A stretch of DNA of 64,000 nt from Chitinolyticbacter meiyuanensis (GCF_008033135.1 NZ_CP041335.1:3291925-3355924), one strand, 5' to 3'; shown: positions 1 through 7,395, counted from the first letter of the stretch. The notes: generated from the sequence alone by a model not told the origin. Numbers and translations: made by a program.

Positions 1-180
1 TTCGATCTCTCGGGCCAGCTTCTCACCCATCGCCCTGCCGCCCGGCTTCTCCGGGTAGATGAGGAAGCGAACGTAGTTCCTGTCCTTCCCGCTCGCCTTC
101 GCGAGCTGAGCAATAACCCCATCGAATCGCTCGTTGAGCAGCTTTACAAGGTTGGCGTGGCGAATCTGCTGGATTTGCAT
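1..180 (-). CDS. CI-like phage repressor, N-terminal part (partial)
   Basis: An open frame on the minus strand begins with ATG at 180 and runs off the left edge; 60 codons are visible. The start MQIQQIRHANLVKLL followed by AQLAKASGKDRNYVRFLI resembles the helix-turn-helix of S24-type lambdoid repressors. It is divergent from the Cro-like gene at 269, the expected layout of an immunity region. The peptidase-like C-terminal half is not in the window, so the family call rests on the N-terminus and context. Confidence 0.7.
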   Translation of the reverse strand, partial: MQIQQIRHANLVKLLNERFDGVIAQLAKASGKDRNYVRFLIYPEKPGGRAMGEKLAREIE

Positions 181-268
181 AGTCCAGAGATGATCGCCGT
201 CTGTCGTATCGCTTGATAAGCCTTCAAATGATATTGATTTGTCGGATATCAGTTGATATCCTTCGTTC
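181..268. promoter_or_regulatory. Divergent immunity operator/promoter region
   Basis: The 88-bp gap between the repressor and the Cro-like gene holds a perfect dyad, GGATATCA-GT-TGATATCC (244-261), plus weaker dyads at 225-241 (CAAAT...ATTTG) and 207-218 (TATC...GATA). A plausible rightward promoter is TTGATT (235-240), 16-bp spacer, TATCCT (257-262), which overlaps the best dyad. Three related sites between repressor and Cro fit a lambdoid OR-type operator; protein binding is inferred. Confidence 0.6.
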
Positions 269-544
269 ATGAGCACAGCCTTCAAATCCTACTTTTTCGG
301 TCTCGACAAGATGGGGCGTGAGTTGTTCGCGACCCAGGTCGGGAGTTCGGTTGGTTATCTGACCTTGGTTGCCAACGGCCACCGTATGCCCGGCTCGATT
401 TTGTGTGTCGACATTGAGCGCGCAAGTGGTGGCGCTGTGCGGCGGCGAGATCTGCGCCCAGACGATTGGTTGCGACGATGGCCCGAACTCGCGGTGGTCG
501 CCGGATCCGGTAGGCGCAAAAAGCCCGCCAAAAAGGCTGCTTGA
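269..544 (+). CDS. YdaS/Cro-like DNA-binding regulator
   Basis: The 91-residue protein has a helix-turn-helix core (FATQVGSSVGYLTLVANGHR) and the block RRDLRPDDWLRRWPEL typical of YdaS/Cro-type phage proteins, then a basic tail ending KKPAKKAA. It is the first rightward gene opposite the CI-like repressor, so it probably promotes the lytic state. No Shine-Dalgarno sequence precedes ATG 269, and the predicted promoter would start transcription very near this ATG. Confidence 0.8.
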   Translation: MSTAFKSYFFGLDKMGRELFATQVGSSVGYLTLVANGHRMPGSILCVDIERASGGAVRRRDLRPDDWLRRWPELAVVAGSGRRKKPAKKAA

Positions 545-660
545 TCTAGCTGTTCGGTCTGCATCGGTCTCATAGGCCGGTGCGGGTCTGCGTCACTCGT
601 TGATCTGCGGGGCTGATGTCCCGGTGATCGCAACTGTAACCGCGTTGATGGAGAGAAATC

Positions 661-1272
661 ATGCGGCACGATTCCCCGAAGAGTGTGATTGGTGTGTTGC
701 ACGACGCAGTACGTGCGGAAATGCGCAAGAGACACCTCAAGCAAGCTGCAGTTGCGATGGAGATCATCGAGCTGCACGAGAGCAGTGGATTGGATCTGGT
801 ATCCGGCGTGGTCTTCACCAAGTCTGGCGACGCATGGAAGGATCAGAAGAAGCACACCGAGAAGCTGTTCCGCTGGCTGGACGAGGACCGTGAGCAAGGC
901 AGCCTGCCAGCGAACTTCATCCCGACGATTTTGAGCTGGTTGCCCATGGACAGCCGCCTCACGGCCATGAACGAGCTGCTTTGCGGCACCGGTATGCATG
1001 TCGAGCTGGATACCCGCGTTGACCTCGGTGGCCTGTCGATTCCGCAGCTTGGGGCGGCAACGATCAAAGAAGCCAACGAGGCAACCACCGCGATTGCCCA
1101 GCTTGTCGCCAACCACAGCGAAGCAAACGTTGGTGTGGCCATCGTCGAAATCTCTGAAGCGATCCACGAGCTGACCCGCACGCTGAAAGGGCTGATGAGC
1201 ATGCAGGCCATCCACCTTGGCGAAGCTGAGCACGTCGAGCTGACCACGCCGGCCGGGGAGTCGCTGCAATGA
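661..1272 (+). CDS. CII-like phage regulatory protein (CP76 type)
   Basis: A 203-residue protein with an N-terminal DNA-binding-like region (KSVIGVLHDAVRAEMRKRH) and the segment ILSWLPMDSRLTAMNELL, reminiscent of the phage CII/CP76 regulatory family. Start supported by GGAGAG 5 nt upstream of ATG 661. It follows the Cro-like gene, the usual place for a CII activator of lysogeny. Family assignment is from memory of the pattern, so moderate. Confidence 0.6.
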   Translation: MRHDSPKSVIGVLHDAVRAEMRKRHLKQAAVAMEIIELHESSGLDLVSGVVFTKSGDAWKDQKKHTEKLFRWLDEDREQGSLPANFIPTILSWLPMDSRLTAMNELLCGTGMHVELDTRVDLGGLSIPQLGAATIKEANEATTAIAQLVANHSEANVGVAIVEISEAIHELTRTLKGLMSMQAIHLGEAEHVELTTPAGESLQ

Positions 1273-1487
1273 CCATCACCACCGAACGCTCTGCAGTGCT
1301 CGGCATGGTGGTTATGTCCCTGCCGCTGCACCACGAATCCGCCGCTCGCCTCGTCATCCAGGCTGCACAGCTGGGCTGCGCCCCGGAAGAGCTGCAGGCC
1401 TACCACACCAACCGCGCGCTGCTGGGCGATCAGCACCCGCTGGTTGTGGACTTCGAGAAACGTTACTGGCCGCGGGGTGAGCGATGA
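1269..1487 (+). CDS. Small hypothetical phage protein
   Basis: 72 residues, starting at an ATGA overlap with the stop of the CII-like gene, so probably translationally coupled. The sequence (HHESAARLVIQAAQLG...LLGDQHPLVVDFEKRYWP) has no motif I recognise. The next gene again starts in a 4-base overlap with its stop. Likely a soluble helical early protein; function unknown. Confidence 0.6.
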   Translation: MTITTERSAVLGMVVMSLPLHHESAARLVIQAAQLGCAPEELQAYHTNRALLGDQHPLVVDFEKRYWPRGER

Positions 1488-1808
1488 ATGCCCTGCTTCA
1501 TACCATGCGTGAGCTGGCCAAGCCGGCTACATGGCAAGCATCTTGCGACGACGGGGGGGGGCATGCCTTCAGCGCTGCATGTCCATCATAAACGCCGCTC
1601 GGATCGTGTTGATGCCCTAGTGCTAGAAGGCCTGCGCGCTGCGGATGAGCCGCTGACCTTCTGCGGCATTGCCGAGTATGTGGGTTGCAGCGTGACCGGC
1701 GCCAAGCATGCGGTGCTGCGTTTGGTTGCCGTTGGCAAGATGCGTGACTGCACGGCTGATCATCCGCCGCACGTGTTCGGTGCCAAGTTGTGGGAGCTGG
1801 TGCGATGA
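1484..1808 (+). CDS. Winged-helix-like small protein, frame broken at a G9 tract
   Basis: ATG 1484 overlaps the previous stop (ATGA) and reads MNALLHTMRELAKPATWQA, then meets nine Gs (1553-1561); with nine Gs this frame stops at about 1590. With eight Gs the frame runs on to 1808, giving 107 residues whose C-terminal half (ALVLEGLRAADEPLTF, then GCSVTGAKHAVLRLVAVGK) looks like a winged helix. An independent start at ATG 1488 also reaches 1808 but has an odd Cys/Trp-rich N-terminus. The N-terminus resembles that of the gene at 1984, which favours the 1484 start plus a slip at the G run. Confidence 0.5.
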
Positions 1809-1987
1809 GCGATGTCGCTTACCAACTCCACATGCGCAGCCTCCGCGACGAGATCCAGCAATGCGACGGGCTGATCGACGACTACCTGAGCACGGGTGAC
1901 ACCGAAGAGGTGGAGCACCTGCAGAAAACGCGCCAGTGCTGCATTCAGAAGCTCGAGCAGCTGAAGGCTCAAGGGGGCTTGCTGTGA
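1805..1987 (+). CDS. Small coiled-coil hypothetical protein
   Basis: 60 residues, starting ATG 1805 in a 4-base overlap with the preceding stop. The sequence MSDVAYQLHMRSLRDEIQQ... is almost entirely helical and acidic with heptad-like leucines, so a short coiled coil is likely. It lies between two genes with related N-termini. No known family recognised. Confidence 0.55.
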   Translation: MSDVAYQLHMRSLRDEIQQCDGLIDDYLSTGDTEEVEHLQKTRQCCIQKLEQLKAQGGLL

Positions 1988-2283
1988 ATCCGTTGGCTCA
2001 TACCTTGCGCGAATTGCAACGCTCATTCGGTCACAAGACAGTGTCGTCGCCGAAGGATCAAGACATCGACAAGTCTGTGTTGGCGATCCTCGCCCAGGCC
2101 AGCGAGCCGATGAGTATCAACGCCATAGCCAGAGCTCGTGGGAAGCAGGCGCATTCAGGCCGCGATATACCCGCTGGCCATTTCTTCGAAAGCACGCGCC
2201 ATTCGCTGTGGCGACTGGAATCCATAGGCAGGGTGCGCCGCGTCCTGGCTGGCCGTCTCGATCGTTGGGAGGTGGTGGCGTGA
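1984..2283 (+). CDS. Winged-helix-like small protein
   Basis: 99 residues from GTG 1984, which overlaps the TGA of the previous gene. The start (VNPLAHTLRELQRSFGHK) parallels the gene at 1484 (MNALLHTMRELAKP). The middle, KSVLAILAQASEPMSINAIA, and a later basic wing-like part suggest a winged-helix fold for DNA or protein binding. Probably a diverged duplicate of the gene at 1484; no function is known. Confidence 0.55.
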   Translation: MNPLAHTLRELQRSFGHKTVSSPKDQDIDKSVLAILAQASEPMSINAIARARGKQAHSGRDIPAGHFFESTRHSLWRLESIGRVRRVLAGRLDRWEVVA

Positions 2284-2711
2284 GCTACGGATTCGTCTAT
2301 GTGCTTGGCAACGCCTGCATGCCTGGCATCTACAAGGTAGGCATGACCGATCGTGCCCCTATGCAGCGCTGTCGCGAGTTGTCTGCTGCTACCGCGGCGC
2401 CAATGGGTTTTGACCTCCTCTTCTACATCGAAGTCGACGAGGCGTTGAAGGTTGAGCACGAGATTCACTCTTTGTTTGCGGAAGAGCGCGTCAACGAGTC
2501 GAGAGAATTCTTCGAAGTGAGTTTCTCCCGGCTCATTGAGTGTCTACGTGACCGTGCAGAGAACTACTGCATGACATTCGACGGTGAAAGCGAGTTTCAG
2601 GAGGAGATCTACAGGGAGGAAGCGGCAGCTATTCAAGCTCGGGTCGGCACCTTCTTTGCGCAAGAAGCAGATCCAGTCCACTGGCCGCGCTTTGACGATT
2701 TCCACTTCTGA
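2280..2711 (+). CDS. T5orf172/Mug113-type GIY-YIG-like protein
   Basis: 143 residues from GTG 2280 (GTGA overlap). The N-terminal block GFVYVLGNACMPGIYKVGMT is the signature of the T5orf172/Mug113 group, a branch of the GIY-YIG nuclease superfamily; VEHEIHSLFAEERV and SREFFEVS are further conserved-looking blocks. The family occurs in phages and is thought to bind or cut DNA, but the reaction is not established here. It lies in the early operon just before replication genes. Confidence 0.75.
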   Translation: MSYGFVYVLGNACMPGIYKVGMTDRAPMQRCRELSAATAAPMGFDLLFYIEVDEALKVEHEIHSLFAEERVNESREFFEVSFSRLIECLRDRAENYCMTFDGESEFQEEIYREEAAAIQARVGTFFAQEADPVHWPRFDDFHF

Positions 2712-2720
2712 GAGGCGGAC

Positions 2721-3575
2721 ATGAACTTCTACAAGCGCCACATTGGCGACTACATGAAGGACGCAGGCCACCTGTCCCTGCTTGAGCACGGGGTGTACGT
2801 CCGGCTGATGGACGTCTACTACACCCGCGAGTCCGGCATCCCCGAAGCGCAGTCGGCTCGCCTGGTGGGTGCAAGGACCGAAGAGGAGCGCGCAGCACTA
2901 CAAAACGTGCTGGATGAGTTCTTCGTACTAGAGGACTGCGTCTGGCATCAAAGGCGTTGCGACGCTGAGATCCAAGCTGCGCAAGAAAGCCAGGCCGAGC
3001 GTGACGCACGCCGTGACAACGAGCGCGAGAGACAGAGTCGTCACCGTGACGAACGCCGGGATTTATTCGCAAAGCTGCGTGAACACGGCGTGATTCCGGC
3101 GTACGACACGCCAACACACGAGTTGCGTACAGACCTGTCACGCGTGACAGGTGGTGACGGTACGCGTGATGTCACATGTACGGACACGGCTATCCATAAG
3201 CCATTAGCCATAAGCCATAAGCCAGATAAAGAACAAAAGACTACGCGCTCGCCAGCGAGCACGACGCTCGTATCTCTGGCCGATCTGATTGCTGACGGCC
3301 TCGCCGAGCAGACTGCCGCTGAGTGGCTTGCCTACCGCAAACGAAAACGCAGCCAGCTGACGCCAAGAGCCTGGGATGGGCTGAAAGCCGAAATCCAGAA
3401 GGCTGGGCTTACCCCGGAAGCTGGCGTATGCATGGCCATGGCACGGGGCTGGCAGGGCTTTAACGCCGATTGGTGTGCGCAATCTGCCCCAGCCAGCCGA
3501 GCTACAGCGAAGAGTTCCAACCCCAGCTACGACGACGGGCAGCGCCGCGACTACGGCCAAGGAGGCAAGCTGTGA
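2721..3575 (+). CDS. DUF1376 phage replication protein
   Basis: 284 residues. The start NFYKRHIGDYMKDAGHLS and EHGVYVRLMDVYYTRESG are diagnostic of DUF1376 (YdaU-like) proteins, which occupy the primosome or replication position in lambdoid phages. A charged linker (about 95-115) precedes a C-terminal domain with AEWLAYRKRKRSQLTPRAW. It overlaps the downstream DnaC-type loader by 4 bases, supporting a role in loading helicase at the phage origin. Confidence 0.8.
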   Translation: MNFYKRHIGDYMKDAGHLSLLEHGVYVRLMDVYYTRESGIPEAQSARLVGARTEEERAALQNVLDEFFVLEDCVWHQRRCDAEIQAAQESQAERDARRDNERERQSRHRDERRDLFAKLREHGVIPAYDTPTHELRTDLSRVTGGDGTRDVTCTDTAIHKPLAISHKPDKEQKTTRSPASTTLVSLADLIADGLAEQTAAEWLAYRKRKRSQLTPRAWDGLKAEIQKAGLTPEAGVCMAMARGWQGFNADWCAQSAPASRATAKSSNPSYDDGQRRDYGQGGKL

Positions 3576-4345
3576 GCGACAAGCAGAACGAATCCCGCCA
3601 GGCTCACTGCGAGACCCATGGGGATTACACAAGCACCTTCTTCGCGATGCCGTTCTCAGGTTCTGGCATCTGGAGCAAGTGCCCGGAGTGCTCGCGCGAA
3701 CACGCCGAGAAGCAGGAGCGTGACCGCCTCGAGGCCGAGGAGCGTGACCGCCGCCGGCGCTGGGAAGCCAAGATCCAACACGCTGCCATCCCTGACCGCT
3801 TTCAGGATCGCACGCTCGCCAACTACGTCGTGGAGTGCGATGGCCAACGCCATGCGCTGGAGTTCGCTACCGCATTCGCCTCGGCGTTTGAGCAGGGCCG
3901 CTCGAGCCGCTGCGCGATCTTCAGTGGCGAGGCAGGCACAGGCAAGACGCATCTAGCTGTTGGCATCGCCCTGCGGATCATGCATCGCTACAACCGATCC
4001 GCCGCGTTCACCACTGTGCAGCGCTACATCAGGGCAGTGCGCGACACCTGGAGCCGCGATAGCGAGCTGAGTGAATCGGAAGTGGTGCGCCACTACGCAG
4101 AGCCGGACTTGTTGATCCTCGATGAGGTGGGCGTACAGGCCGGCAGCGAGAACGAGAAGCTGATCCTGTTCGACCTGCTGAACGAGCGCTACGAGAAGCG
4201 CAAATCCACGCTGATGCTGACCAATTTGACCGTGGACGAGTGCCGCGCCTTCCTCGGTGAGCGCGTATTCGACCGGCTGCGCGAGGATGGCGGCGAGTTC
4301 GTGCCGTTCACCTGGGAAAGCCAGCGCGGCAAGAAGGCAGCATGA
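3572..4345 (+). CDS. DnaC-like AAA+ helicase loader
   Basis: 257 residues from GTG 3572, in GTGA overlap with the DUF1376 gene. A zinc-finger-like CETHG...CPECSREH region precedes a charged helix, then Walker A GEAGTGKTH (about residue 118) and Walker B LLILDEVG (about 179), typical of DnaC/IstB-type ATPases. Its likely task is delivering host DnaB to phage DNA. The basic C-terminus fits DNA binding. Confidence 0.88.
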   Translation: MSDKQNESRQAHCETHGDYTSTFFAMPFSGSGIWSKCPECSREHAEKQERDRLEAEERDRRRRWEAKIQHAAIPDRFQDRTLANYVVECDGQRHALEFATAFASAFEQGRSSRCAIFSGEAGTGKTHLAVGIALRIMHRYNRSAAFTTVQRYIRAVRDTWSRDSELSESEVVRHYAEPDLLILDEVGVQAGSENEKLILFDLLNERYEKRKSTLMLTNLTVDECRAFLGERVFDRLREDGGEFVPFTWESQRGKKAA

Positions 4346-4533
4346 AACGCCAACGCCCATGCGGCCACGCCACGACAAGCCTCGACTGCGACGAGTGCAT
4401 AGCTTGGGCCATTCGCGGCCTGGACAAGCTCGAGCCGCGCAGGAAGTGGATTCAGCAACTTGAGAAAGAGCAGCCGGAGCGCGCCGAGAACATCAAGGCG
4501 CTGGTGCTGCGGTATCGGGAGGCGCGAACATGA
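4342..4533 (+). CDS. Small Cys-containing hypothetical protein
   Basis: 63 residues, ATGA-overlapped with the loader gene and with ninB. It opens with MKRQRPCGHATTSLDCDECI, whose C-x-H and CxxC pattern could bind zinc, followed by a charged helix (RRKWIQQLEKEQPERAENIK). No family recognised. Probably an accessory replication or recombination protein by position only. Confidence 0.6.
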   Translation: MKRQRPCGHATTSLDCDECIAWAIRGLDKLEPRRKWIQQLEKEQPERAENIKALVLRYREART

Positions 4534-4949
4534 AACAGCAATTCATCTGCCACACAGACCACATCAAGCACAACGCAATGCATGCGGTAGCGCAGCTGCG
4601 TCCTGGTGATGGCAAGCCGATGGTGGTCGAGATCCGGCCATGCACGCGCACGATCGACCAGAACGCCAAGCTCTGGAGTGTGCTGACCGACATCGCCGAC
4701 CAAGTGAACTGGCACGGCCAGAAGCTCAGCAAAGAGGACTGGAAACATGTGCTCACCGCTGCGCTGCAGAAGATGCGCGTAGTGCCCGCCATTGATGGCG
4801 CCGGCTTCGTGGCCTTGGGCATGAGTACCAGCAGGATGACCGTGGCCGAGATGTGCGAGCTGATCGAGCTGGCGCAGGCATTCGGGGCTGAGCACGGCGT
4901 GATGTGGGGCGACGATGCCCGGCAAGCCATGGAGTGGGCAAAGCGATGA
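4530..4949 (+). CDS. ninB: NinB-like recombination protein
   Basis: 139 residues. The blocks RTIDQNAKLWSVLTDIA, KLSKEDWKHVLTAAL and FGAEHGVMW match NinB of lambdoid phages, a ssDNA-binding partner of recombination (lambda Orf) that helps RecA/Red-type exchange without RecFOR. It sits in the nin-like region between a loader and an HNH-like gene, as in lambda relatives, with 4-base overlaps on both sides. Confidence 0.85.
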   Translation: MKQQFICHTDHIKHNAMHAVAQLRPGDGKPMVVEIRPCTRTIDQNAKLWSVLTDIADQVNWHGQKLSKEDWKHVLTAALQKMRVVPAIDGAGFVALGMSTSRMTVAEMCELIELAQAFGAEHGVMWGDDARQAMEWAKR

Positions 4950-5317
4950 CTAGCAAAATCGCCCCGCGCTCCGCACAGCAGATCGCAGCAAGTGCTACCT
5001 ACGGCGAGATCGGCCAATTCGCCGTCGAGAAGCGCGCGCCAGTTCGCTCAAGCGCGTGGCTGGATGCTGTTCGATCCATTGACCGCTGCGTGCTCTGCGG
5101 CTGCGTGTGCCAAGTGCAGGCCGCACACCGCAACGAAGGCAAGGGCAAGAGCCAGAAGGTAGACGACTGCCTCACTGCGGCGCTGTGCCCCACCTGCCAT
5201 TCCGAGATTGACCAAGGCAGGGATCTGACGCGCGAAGAACGCCGCGCGCGCATGAACCAAGCCATCGTTGAAACGCTGCGCGTGCTGGTGCGGCAGAACC
5301 TTGTGGGGGCGAGATGA
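4946..5317 (+). CDS. HNH-like protein (DUF1364-type)
   Basis: 123 residues from ATG 4946 (ATGA overlap). The core RCVLCGCVCQVQAAHR ... ALCPTCHSEIDQG has paired CxxC motifs and A-H-R and H residues spaced as in HNH-type treble-clef folds, resembling DUF1364 proteins of nin regions. Nuclease activity is possible but not shown. It belongs to the same coupled operon as ninB. Confidence 0.6.
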   Translation: MTSKIAPRSAQQIAASATYGEIGQFAVEKRAPVRSSAWLDAVRSIDRCVLCGCVCQVQAAHRNEGKGKSQKVDDCLTAALCPTCHSEIDQGRDLTREERRARMNQAIVETLRVLVRQNLVGAR

Positions 5318-5556
5318 CAACCCAATTCGAAGACCCTGGATTTAGCGTATTCACCATTCGGTGCATGGCTTTCTACGCATCAGAAATAGCGCATGGCTTC
5401 TATCAGCGCTGGTCGGCACTTCCCGGCAAGGCGGCAAAACGAAAGGCGCTTTACCACCACGCCCGATCGCTGCTAATCCACGACAGGATTGTTTGCCACG
5501 CGCTTCATGGGGAAGCGCTGAGAAATAACGTGCCGCTGTGGGAGGGCGAAAAGTGA
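5314..5556 (+). CDS. Small hypothetical phage protein
   Basis: 80 residues beginning at an ATGA overlap with the HNH-like gene and ending in a GTGA overlap with the HAD gene. It is rich in aromatic and basic residues (CMAFYASEIAHGFYQRW; KRKALYHHARSLLIHDR). No family recognised; coupling on both sides argues it is real. Confidence 0.6.
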   Translation: MTTQFEDPGFSVFTIRCMAFYASEIAHGFYQRWSALPGKAAKRKALYHHARSLLIHDRIVCHALHGEALRNNVPLWEGEK

Positions 5557-6059
5557 AAGTCCTGTTTCTTGATTTCGATGGCGTGCTGAACAGCATCAAA
5601 ACCGCGACGGCGTTTGGTGGATATCCGCTGTCACTGGACCAAGTTGGGATGTTCGACCAGACAGCGTTGCAGCTGATCCGCAACCTGCGGGGCGCTGGCG
5701 TTTCAATCGTGCTTTCTACGACGTGGCGACTTTTCTGTGAGCAACGGGACATCGAGCGCGCAATGGGCTTTGAGCTCGCCGGGGAAACACCTCGAAGCGA
5801 GAGCGGTCGTCGTGGCGAGGAAATCAAGGCTTGGCTCGATGCAAATCCAGATGTGACGGACTACGCCATTGTCGATGACGACAGCGACATGCTTCCTGAG
5901 CAGCTGTCGAGATTCGTTAAGACCGACGCACACGAGGGGCTGACGCTGGCCGACTTCTGCAGGATCTGCACCATCCTCGGCATTGATCCTGGCGACACAA
6001 GGCCGCGCGAACGTCAATGGAACAAGACGGGCAAGTCGCTCGACTGGGGGCAGGCATGA
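5553..6059 (+). CDS. HAD-superfamily phosphatase, Swiss-army-knife repair type
   Basis: 168 residues from GTG 5553. Motif I is LFLDFDGVLNS (about residues 4-14), motif II LSTTWR, and an acidic motif IV-like block YAIVDDDSDM. This matches the small HAD domain family linked to RNA repair (HAD_SAK). A phosphate-removing role on nucleic acid ends or nucleotides is inferred from the family. A PDDEXK protein lies two genes downstream. Confidence 0.75.
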   Translation: MKVLFLDFDGVLNSIKTATAFGGYPLSLDQVGMFDQTALQLIRNLRGAGVSIVLSTTWRLFCEQRDIERAMGFELAGETPRSESGRRGEEIKAWLDANPDVTDYAIVDDDSDMLPEQLSRFVKTDAHEGLTLADFCRICTILGIDPGDTRPRERQWNKTGKSLDWGQA

Positions 6060-6208
6060 AGCCACGGATCAAGTGGGACCGTTACTCCAAGACATGGCGA
6101 TGTGATGCATCAGGCACTGCGACGGCGTGGGGGAAAACTCCTTCAACTGCTTTCATGCATTGGAGCTACGAGCGCAGGCACTGGGAATCGCTGAGGGGGC
6201 GCCAATGA
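6056..6208 (+). CDS. Small basic aromatic hypothetical protein
   Basis: 50 residues from ATG 6056, overlapping the HAD stop by 4 bases and the next start by 4 bases. It reads MKPRIKWDRYSKTWRCDASG..., a tryptophan-rich beta-like mini-protein of the sort often found in phage nin regions. No function assigned. Confidence 0.55.
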   Translation: MKPRIKWDRYSKTWRCDASGTATAWGKTPSTAFMHWSYERRHWESLRGRQ

Positions 6209-6606
6209 GCACGATGCAACGACGCAAAGGTGCTGCGGCAGAGCGCGAGCTATTCGGGCTGCTGGAGGAAGAGTTGGGCATCGCCGTAAAGCGGAACCTG
6301 ACCCAGACCAGAGAGAAAGGCTGTGACACGCTCGATGTTGCTGGCTGGGCGATTGAGTGCAAGCGGCAGGAATCACTGCAGCTTGGCTCATGGTGGGCTC
6401 AGACACTGAGGCAGGCCGATACAGCAAAGTGCCGCCCGATCTTGTTCTATCGCCAGTCACGCCAGCCATGGCGCGCTGTCGTTCGCCTACATGACGTAGC
6501 CCCGGCCATCTACGAGCCAGACCACGGCACGACGACGATGGACCTGCAGGCAGCCTGCCAACTAATCCGATCCCTCGCGCAAGTACCACTGTTTCAGGAG
6601 GCATGA
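6205..6606 (+). CDS. PDDEXK nuclease, Holliday-junction-resolvase-like
   Basis: 133 residues from ATG 6205. QRRKGAAAERELFGLLEEE, then CDTLDVAGWAIECKRQ gives the E...D...ExK active-site pattern of the PDDEXK fold, as in archaeal-type Hjc resolvases and many phage relatives. It occupies the slot where lambda-like phages carry RusA or a comparable branched-DNA nuclease. Activity is inferred from motifs. Confidence 0.75.
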   Translation: MSTMQRRKGAAAERELFGLLEEELGIAVKRNLTQTREKGCDTLDVAGWAIECKRQESLQLGSWWAQTLRQADTAKCRPILFYRQSRQPWRAVVRLHDVAPAIYEPDHGTTTMDLQAACQLIRSLAQVPLFQEA

Positions 6607-7025
6607 CCATGTTGCAATCGATCGCAGGAATCAGCCGCAGGAACCCCGTGCCATCACGTGCGGCGCCGCTCACCGCGCTGAGGCATTGGGCAGCCTGGTC
6701 AGTTGACTACGGTAGCTGGCGCAAGACCTGCCACAGCATCGAATCCCGATATTCGCGTGAGCTCTGCCGGTATCAGCACGACTCGGACGAAGAGGTACGC
6801 AATCGGGAGCGCTATGACCAGCTCGTGGCAGAGGCTGCAGAGGACATCATTCGCGGCATGCCAGTAGATCAGCGCGCGCTGCTGAAGCTTGTCTATGTCG
6901 AGCACCCGAAGATGGACCCGGGCCATATGGCACGGCGAATGGGGATGAGCGTGCAGCGCTACCAGTTACTGGAGGCAACCGCGCTGACCACGTTCTCCAC
7001 CCGATGGAATGGCGGACATGCCTAA
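6603..7025 (+). CDS. Q-like late antiterminator or sigma-like regulator
   Basis: 140 residues. The C-terminal half (RALLKLVYVEHPKMDPGHMA followed by RRMGMSVQRYQLLEATAL) looks like a sigma-region-4 type HTH used by phage antitermination Q/RinA-type proteins. It is the last regulator of the early operon, directly before a spaced promoter and terminator and then late genes, which is where Q belongs. An unrelated HTH role cannot be excluded. Confidence 0.55.
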   Translation: MTMLQSIAGISRRNPVPSRAAPLTALRHWAAWSVDYGSWRKTCHSIESRYSRELCRYQHDSDEEVRNRERYDQLVAEAAEDIIRGMPVDQRALLKLVYVEHPKMDPGHMARRMGMSVQRYQLLEATALTTFSTRWNGGHA

Positions 7026-7305
7026 GCGACCTCGCGGCGAGGGCCTGAGCCGGCGCATTGTCGAGTTGCTCACCAATGCACCGCGGCCACTCTTCATGGG
7101 CGAGATCAACGCTATGCTCGAATTCGCCTATGAGTGTGGCGAGCTATCGTCTGCCCTGGCCAAAATGGAGCGCAGTGGCAAGGTGGAATCCAAGATGATG
7201 GATCGCGAAGGGCCTGGAAGGCATCAAGCCAAAGCGTTTTCGTTGCCCGGACTAGCCCTTTGGGAGAGGCCCGAAATTCGGCATATATGCCAAAGGCCGA
7301 AATAG
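7009..7305 (+). CDS. Winged-helix-like small protein
   Basis: 98 residues from ATG 7009 (ATG 7018 is an alternative), overlapping the Q-like gene. SRRIVELLTNAPRPLFMGEI and SSALAKMERSGKVESKMM form a typical winged-helix outline. Its 3' end contains the perfect 12-bp palindrome GGCATATATGCC (7280-7291). It may be a second late-switch regulator; no direct evidence. Confidence 0.55.
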   Translation: MADMPKRPRGEGLSRRIVELLTNAPRPLFMGEINAMLEFAYECGELSSALAKMERSGKVESKMMDREGPGRHQAKAFSLPGLALWERPEIRHICQRPK

Positions 7306-7317
7306 GGCCACGGTGTA

Positions 7318-7345
7318 TTGCGGGTTCCAGCCGATCTGGTATCTT
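7318..7345 (+). promoter_or_regulatory. Candidate late promoter
   Basis: TTGCGG (7318-7323), a 16-bp spacer and TATCTT (7340-7345) lie between the Q-like gene and a terminator, the layout of a lambda pR'-tR' late switch. The -35 match is weak, so this is a positional guess. Confidence 0.3.
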
Positions 7346-7395
7346 GAATGTGTTGGGGCGAGATGCGCCCTAGCAAACCAGAGCCGATTGCACAG

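Noticed and set aside
7280..7291. GGCATATATGCC as an operator
   Set aside because: It lies within the coding end of the gene at 7009 with no promoter close by; a 12-bp palindrome alone is weak evidence.
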